In this document: positions 23,861-27,622 of the stretch, in pieces
Position numbering within the stretch: position 1 is the first letter of the stretch
Layout: the number at the start of each line of letters is the position of its first letter
Assembly: GCA_023664485.1 (NCBI GenBank)
Contig: JAMPFK010000028.1
Span: forward strand, 1-27,622
Source: Bacteroides fragilis
GTDB taxonomy: Bacteria; Bacillota; Clostridia; Lachnospirales; Lachnospiraceae
DNA length: 27,622 nt
Direction: 5' to 3'
Position numbers and translations under genes: made by a program
Notes under the pieces: model-generated
Database searches by the model: none
Told to the model about the DNA's origin: nothing
What the model saw: the letters and a program-made list of their open reading frames with translations, nothing else

Positions 23861-24574
23861 TTAATTGACAGTGATCCTGTCCTTTATTTTCTCGAAAGTC
23901 CCTTCTTTAATGCCGCTTACCTTCATGATATCCTCGATCGAAGCAAAGTTTCCATTCTCCCGGCGGTATTGTACGATCGCCGCCGCCTTGCCCGCGCCGA
24001 TTCCCGGAATCGCGCTCAGATCCTTCTCCGATGCCGTATTGATATTCACGAGTCCGTCCACGCTGCCGGCGTTATTGGTATTCTCCGCCGGGTACGCTTC
24101 TTCCGATTCCTTCCATAATGACTGATAAGAACTGTCCGCTTCCGCCTCTTCCACCGTCGGTATGGCAAGCCGCTGGCCGTCCTGTAAAATACCGGCCTGA
24201 TTGATAAAATCCTCGCAGGCGTCTTCCCGAAAGCCTCCTGCAGCCGCGACGCCCTCATAGACCCTGCTGCCCGCCGGAAGCAGATAAACGCCGGGATTTT
24301 CCACCGCGCCGCAAATATGTACACAGATATCCGGCGGCATAACGTTTTCCGGTGCCGCTTCTGTTCTGCCTTCTTCCGGTGCGCTTCCCGCATCCGTACC
24401 GGACAGGCTTTCTTCCTCTGTTCCCGTCCCGTTTTCCGTCACCGGCGCTCCCCCGGAGCCGCTCCCCGCGGGCTCCAGCACAATATCCTCTCTGCCGGTA
24501 CAGGCGGTCGTCATAAGGATCAGAAAAAAAAGAAAAATTCCTCTTGTTAATCGTTTTATCACAGATGTACGCAT
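23861..24574 (-). CDS. comEA: ComEA-type DNA receptor, apparently a lipoprotein
   Basis: A 237-residue exported protein. The signal region ends in TTAC followed by Thr-Gly, a lipobox-like site, so it is probably lipid-anchored. A low-complexity Gly/Glu linker (about 27-80) leads to an SLBB domain (about 82-145; DICVHICGAVENPGVYLL, AAAGGF) and a C-terminal double helix-hairpin-helix (about 175-237; NINTASEKDLSAIPGIGAGKA) that binds double-stranded DNA. ComEA passes DNA to ComEC during transformation. ATG 24574 follows AAAGGA. The two uptake genes are separated by a two-component system and a GerMN lipoprotein, all on one strand. Confidence 0.9.
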   Translation of the reverse strand: MRTSVIKRLTRGIFLFFLILMTTACTGREDIVLEPAGSGSGGAPVTENGTGTEEESLSGTDAGSAPEEGRTEAAPENVMPPDICVHICGAVENPGVYLLPAGSRVYEGVAAAGGFREDACEDFINQAGILQDGQRLAIPTVEEAEADSSYQSLWKESEEAYPAENTNNAGSVDGLVNINTASEKDLSAIPGIGAGKAAAIVQYRRENGNFASIEDIMKVSGIKEGTFEKIKDRITVN

Positions 24575-24586
24575 AGTTTCCTTTCC

Positions 24587-24611
24587 GCCTCCCCGGTTTT
24601 GCCGGAAAGGC
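24587..24611 (-). other. Stable hairpin just upstream of comEA
   Basis: On the minus strand a 10-bp stem (two G-U pairs) with loop CAAAA forms 13 bases before the comEA start. No T run follows. It could be the end of the DMT transcript or a leader structure affecting comEA translation. Confidence 0.45.
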
Positions 24612-24661
24612 TCAGGAAGTCCCCGCTATGCACTTGTTTTTATTGTAAAATAAATTTAAGC

Positions 24662-25093
24662 CTATGTCCACTTAAAAATAATAATTCCGAGAATCGCGAT
24701 TCCCATCCCGGCCAGCTTCCGAATCTCCAACGGCTGTTTTTCCACACCGAAGAGGCCGAACAGCTCTATTAAGTACGCCACGATGAGCTGCGATATGACG
24801 ATGATCATAACGGATCTGGCCGGGCCGAGCATTTCCATCGCCTTAATAACGGTATAGGTGATGAACGCCCCGATCGCCCCGCCGAGCAGCATGTATTTAG
24901 GCTGTACCTTCAAAAGCGCTCCGAAAGAGGAGCGATCCGCGACCAGCCACGCTCCGAGGCAGACGAGCAGCGCCGTGAACTGCACGAACGCATTCGCCAC
25001 CCAGATCGTAGACGATTTGGTGACCTGTGTATTAAAGACGCCCTGAATGCTCATAAAAGCTCCGGACAATAACGCGATAAAAAAACCGACCAT
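24662..25093 (-). CDS. DMT-family (DUF606/YdcZ-like) membrane protein
   Basis: A 143-residue protein with about five membrane segments filling nearly the whole length. Seen: MVGFFIALLSGAFMSIQGVFNTQVTKSS at the start, typical of DUF606 proteins, with small-residue-rich helices later. DUF606 members are half-size relatives of drug/metabolite exporters and are thought to act as dimers; the substrate is unknown. ATG 25093 follows AGGAT by 7 bases. It stands between two terminator-like structures and is likely its own unit. Confidence 0.85.
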   Translation of the reverse strand: MVGFFIALLSGAFMSIQGVFNTQVTKSSTIWVANAFVQFTALLVCLGAWLVADRSSFGALLKVQPKYMLLGGAIGAFITYTVIKAMEMLGPARSVMIIVISQLIVAYLIELFGLFGVEKQPLEIRKLAGMGIAILGIIIFKWT

Positions 25094-25168
25094 GATAATA
25101 TCCTGCCTTTCCCTGTCTTTTTCCTTTAAAATAATGTCTCCGCCATGCCAAAATAACTCTTACATATG

Positions 25169-25201
25169 AAAAAAATACAAGACGGCCAAAACCGTCTTGT
25201 A
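25169..25201 (-). terminator. Strong terminator after the solute-binding protein gene
   Basis: A 10-bp perfect stem (25176-25185 with 25192-25201), followed on the minus strand by seven T. It ends the argD-binding protein transcript about 80 bases past the stop. Confidence 0.9.
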
Positions 25202-25282
25202 CTATCATGCCCCCGTATTATGGAAAATATGCATGGCTTTTTCTTCATTCCGGCCGCGCCTCTGACAGCGGCACAGGAGGCT

Positions 25283-26857
25283 TTAGTCCTCATCCGCCTC
25301 TCCGGCACCGCCTTCCGCCCCTTCCTCAGCAAATTCCGGTTCCTCCTCCGGAACGTCGATATACTCCTCCTCATATTCCTCGCCTTTTACCTGCGTCATG
25401 ATCTTCTCGGAAAGGGATTTCAGCTCCGCGTTCGCATCGTTTCCGGCCCATATTCTGGCAAAAGCGATCTCCATCTCCACCCAGTAATTGCTCGTTCCGA
25501 TCATCTTGGGGTTGGGCGCGGATTTCTCATATTCCGCAATAAACGCCTGTACATTCCCGTTTTCAAAAATAACATCTGTTTTTGCAGGTATTTTCCCCGT
25601 ACGGTCATACAGATTGTCCGCGTTATAGCAGGACAGATAGACCGCAAAATCATTTGCCATATCCTTATGCACGGAATATCCGTTGACGACGATGCACTGT
25701 GTGACAGAAAGGGAACGGGAAACAAGCTCTTCGTTCACATCCGGAATCAGTGAAGTCCCATATTCATACTGAAATTCCCCGTTCTCTTTCGCCTCCTCTA
25801 TTCTCGCCAGCGCGTCCGTCGTCACGACCGTATAAACAATTTTTCCATCAATAAAGTCCTGCAGGATATCCGCATAGCTGATCTCTTCCGTATCGATGGA
25901 AAAGAACTGGTTCAGATCCTGATAGACTCTCATACAGCGGATCGCGTCTTCATTATAAATATTAACAGAATCCGCCCTGTCTCCCGCGGGTCCTCCCACA
26001 TCAATATAATTTCCGACAAAGAAATAATTATAAAAAATATCGGATACGTCCCATTTAAAAATCGCCTCTACCTGCTCCGGCGCATCGTATACGTCCGCAA
26101 AAGCCAGAATATCGTCGATCGTCTCCGGAAGCGCCTGCTCCACCCGTTCTGCGACCAGAGCCCCGTCGATTCCATCTTCATCCGCGGTTCCTTCGGCATT
26201 CTCCGGGTTCCCCGCTCCCGGTGCGGTATTTTCCGCACCATCCGCTTCTTCTTCCGGCCCATTCTGCGCAAGCTCCGCCGCGGCCGCTTCGGCCGCCGCC
26301 AGATCGTTTTCCGCCTCTATCTGCGCGCGCGCCCATTCTTCCAGATAAGTCTTATTATACAAAAAAGAGCTGGTTTCAAAATAGAACGGATAGCCTATCT
26401 GTTTATCATGATAGGCAGCCGCATGGAGCGCCGTATCCGCAAAAAAGTCCTGCATCGGCGAAATGCCCTCCGGTACCCGGATTTCCGATGCCAGCCCTGC
26501 CAGATACGCTTTTTCCAGAGAATCGTTCCCTACGATATACAGATCCGGCACTTCTTCCGAATGCAGCGAAGCCTGATTAATCGTTTCCAGATATTCCGCA
26601 CCGGAGGTATGCACCGGAATCACCCTTGCTTCTTCCTGAAAATCATTATAAGCGACCGCCGCGCTGTTCAGATAATCCGTCAGCGCCTCGTCCGTATACC
26701 ACAGGTACAGCGTTTCCCTGTGTCCAAAAAGAGGTTCTTCTATCTCCTCCGCCTCTTCTTCCGGCTGCACGGTCAATCCCCGGCTGCTCACAACATAAAG
26801 CCCGCCGACCGCACACGCGACCAGAAAGACGGTCAAAAATCTTCTCTTAAAAATCAC
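25283..26857 (-). CDS. Membrane-anchored extracellular solute-binding protein with acidic insert
   Basis: A 524-residue exported protein of the sugar-type (family 1) ABC binding-protein fold: LYLWYTDEALTDYL, PDLYIVGNDSLEKAY, GYPFYFETSSFLYNKTYLEEW, and later WVEMEIAFARIWAG. The N-terminus has a hydrophobic segment (about 7-24) with LVAC, so it is either lipid-anchored at Cys14 or held by the uncleaved helix. Two oddities: a 65-residue Ala/Glu/Gly-rich insert (about 178-243) exactly where relatives continue directly, and an acidic tail (495-524). No permease or ATPase genes are adjacent, so the partner is unknown. Start: GTG 26857 follows AGGAG by 7 bases and overlaps the end of argD by 11 bases. 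Confidence 0.82.
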   Translation of the reverse strand: MIFKRRFLTVFLVACAVGGLYVVSSRGLTVQPEEEAEEIEEPLFGHRETLYLWYTDEALTDYLNSAAVAYNDFQEEARVIPVHTSGAEYLETINQASLHSEEVPDLYIVGNDSLEKAYLAGLASEIRVPEGISPMQDFFADTALHAAAYHDKQIGYPFYFETSSFLYNKTYLEEWARAQIEAENDLAAAEAAAAELAQNGPEEEADGAENTAPGAGNPENAEGTADEDGIDGALVAERVEQALPETIDDILAFADVYDAPEQVEAIFKWDVSDIFYNYFFVGNYIDVGGPAGDRADSVNIYNEDAIRCMRVYQDLNQFFSIDTEEISYADILQDFIDGKIVYTVVTTDALARIEEAKENGEFQYEYGTSLIPDVNEELVSRSLSVTQCIVVNGYSVHKDMANDFAVYLSCYNADNLYDRTGKIPAKTDVIFENGNVQAFIAEYEKSAPNPKMIGTSNYWVEMEIAFARIWAGNDANAELKSLSEKIMTQVKGEEYEEEYIDVPEEEPEFAEEGAEGGAGEADED

Positions 26858-27622
26858 ACTTCTTCTCCTGTTTTCCGGACAGGCATTCTCTTAAAATGCC
26901 GGTCATCTCGTCAATGTGCTGCTTCGTAATCACAAGCGCAGGCACAAAGCGGATGATATTGCTCCCCGCATTGATGAGAATCAGTCCTTTTTCCATTGCC
27001 CTGTTAATGATACCGCCCACCGGTTCCCTGCAGACAAGCCCCTGCATCAGACCGACGCCGCGCCTCGTTTCCACCACATCGTACTCCTCTGCGATCCTGT
27101 CGAGCTGTTCCTCCAGATAAGCGCCCACTTCGCGTACATGCGCAAGAATGTTTTCCTTTTCATATAAATCAAGCACCTTACAGATGGCCGCGCAGGCAAG
27201 CGGATTGCCTCCGTAGGTCGTTCCATGGTCGCCCGCTTTTAAAGAGTTCTGCCCGACCTTCTCCGTCATCAGGAAAGCGCCTGCCGGAACGCCGCAGCCG
27301 AGCGCCTTCGCCGTCGTCATAATATCCGGCTTAACGCCGAACTTCTGCCACGCATACAGATAGCCGGTCCTTCCCATGCCGCATTGAATCTCATCGAGAA
27401 TCAGCAGGATATCCCGCTCATCGCAGAGTTTCCTCACTTTCCGCAGGAAATCTTCTTCCGCCGGATAAAGTCCGCCCTCTCCCTGCACCGTCTCAAATAA
27501 AACAGCACATGTTCTTTCATTTACATTGGCCATCACGCTGCCGAAATCATTTAAATCCGCAAACCGGATATTGCCGATCATCGGCTCGAACGCCTCTCTG
27601 TAATGCGGATTCCCGGTGACGG
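26847..27622 (-). CDS. argD: Acetylornithine aminotransferase, 5' part outside the window
   Basis: A class-III PLP aminotransferase truncated by the window edge; the first visible residues are VTGNPHYREAFEPMIGNIRFADLND, typical of the middle of ArgD. Seen: LILDEIQCGMGRTG with the PLP-contacting Asp, TTAKALGCGVPAGAF with the Schiff-base Lys, and HGTTYGGNPLACAA. It converts N-acetylglutamate semialdehyde to N-acetylornithine in arginine synthesis. Other family members share these motifs, but the fit is best for ArgD. The gene end overlaps the next gene by 11 bases. Neighbouring arg genes would lie beyond the right edge. Confidence 0.88.
   Translation of the reverse strand, partial: VTGNPHYREAFEPMIGNIRFADLNDFGSVMANVNERTCAVLFETVQGEGGLYPAEEDFLRKVRKLCDERDILLILDEIQCGMGRTGYLYAWQKFGVKPDIMTTAKALGCGVPAGAFLMTEKVGQNSLKAGDHGTTYGGNPLACAAICKVLDLYEKENILAHVREVGAYLEEQLDRIAEEYDVVETRRGVGLMQGLVCREPVGGIINRAMEKGLILINAGSNIIRFVPALVITKQHIDEMTGILRECLSGKQEKKCDF

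Noticed and set aside
23038..23868. Plus-strand frame opposite the response regulator and kinase start
   Set aside because: Shadow of two well-supported genes on the other strand.
1..27622. CRISPR array, prophage or insertion sequence
   Set aside because: The only short-period repeat is the two-copy 79-bp element; no transposase, integrase or spacer-repeat pattern was seen.

Overview
This window looks like chromosomal DNA of an anaerobic Clostridia bacterium, most likely Lachnospiraceae-like. The evidence is the strong GGAGG-type ribosome sites, the family make-up (LUD-domain protein, DUF1653, GerMN lipoprotein, PAS-free WalK/MtrB-type kinase, PGM-type homoserine kinase candidate) and short AT-rich intergenic promoters in otherwise mid-GC genes. 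The species cannot be named from the sequence. No rRNA, tRNA, insertion sequence or CRISPR array was seen. Most genes lie on the minus strand. The plus-strand exceptions are a LUD protein (2662-3297) and a lipid-kinase/PAP2 pair (8829-10631).

Layout, left to right. 1-1675: terminator and a membrane-anchored GH3 beta-N-acetylhexosaminidase with an extreme Asp/Glu cytoplasmic tail. 1688-2661: a long gap with a 79-bp tandem repeat, a candidate non-coding RNA behind a near-consensus promoter, and the promoter of the LUD gene. 3488-8648: a minus-strand amino-acid operon read glyA, hom, PGM-type homoserine kinase candidate, lysC. 8774-10631: diacylglycerol kinase family protein and PAP2 phosphatase. 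10725-14463: 5'-nucleotidase, a natural SfsA-MutY fusion, and a GT2 glycosyltransferase. 14595-15733: a DUF1653 protein and a small single-pass membrane protein whose upstream region carries three LexA/SOS-box-like operators. 16126-17435: holA (DNA polymerase III delta) and a 98-residue unknown. 17721-18170: a membrane-linked XRE regulator that separates holA from comEC. 18425-24574: a cluster read comEA, response regulator, histidine kinase, GerMN lipoprotein, comEC. 24662-27622: a DMT-family membrane protein, an orphan solute-binding protein and a truncated argD.

How the genes fit together. The glyA-to-lysC operon channels aspartate through homoserine towards threonine, with GlyA handling serine/glycine. 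The comEA-to-comEC block pairs DNA uptake with a two-component system and a GerMN lipoprotein, an order that resembles actinobacterial MtrA-MtrB-LpqB. Several genes concern DNA: HolA, SfsA-MutY, ComEA/ComEC and an apparently SOS-controlled membrane protein.

Best leads for something undescribed: (1) the SOS-box-controlled 132-residue membrane protein, a candidate division inhibitor or SOS effector; (2) the SfsA nuclease fused to MutY; (3) the promoter-driven, purine-rich, structured RNA at about 2005-2328; (4) the repeat family that carries an extended -10 promoter upstream of unrelated genes; (5) the kinase/regulator/GerMN trio inside the competence genes.
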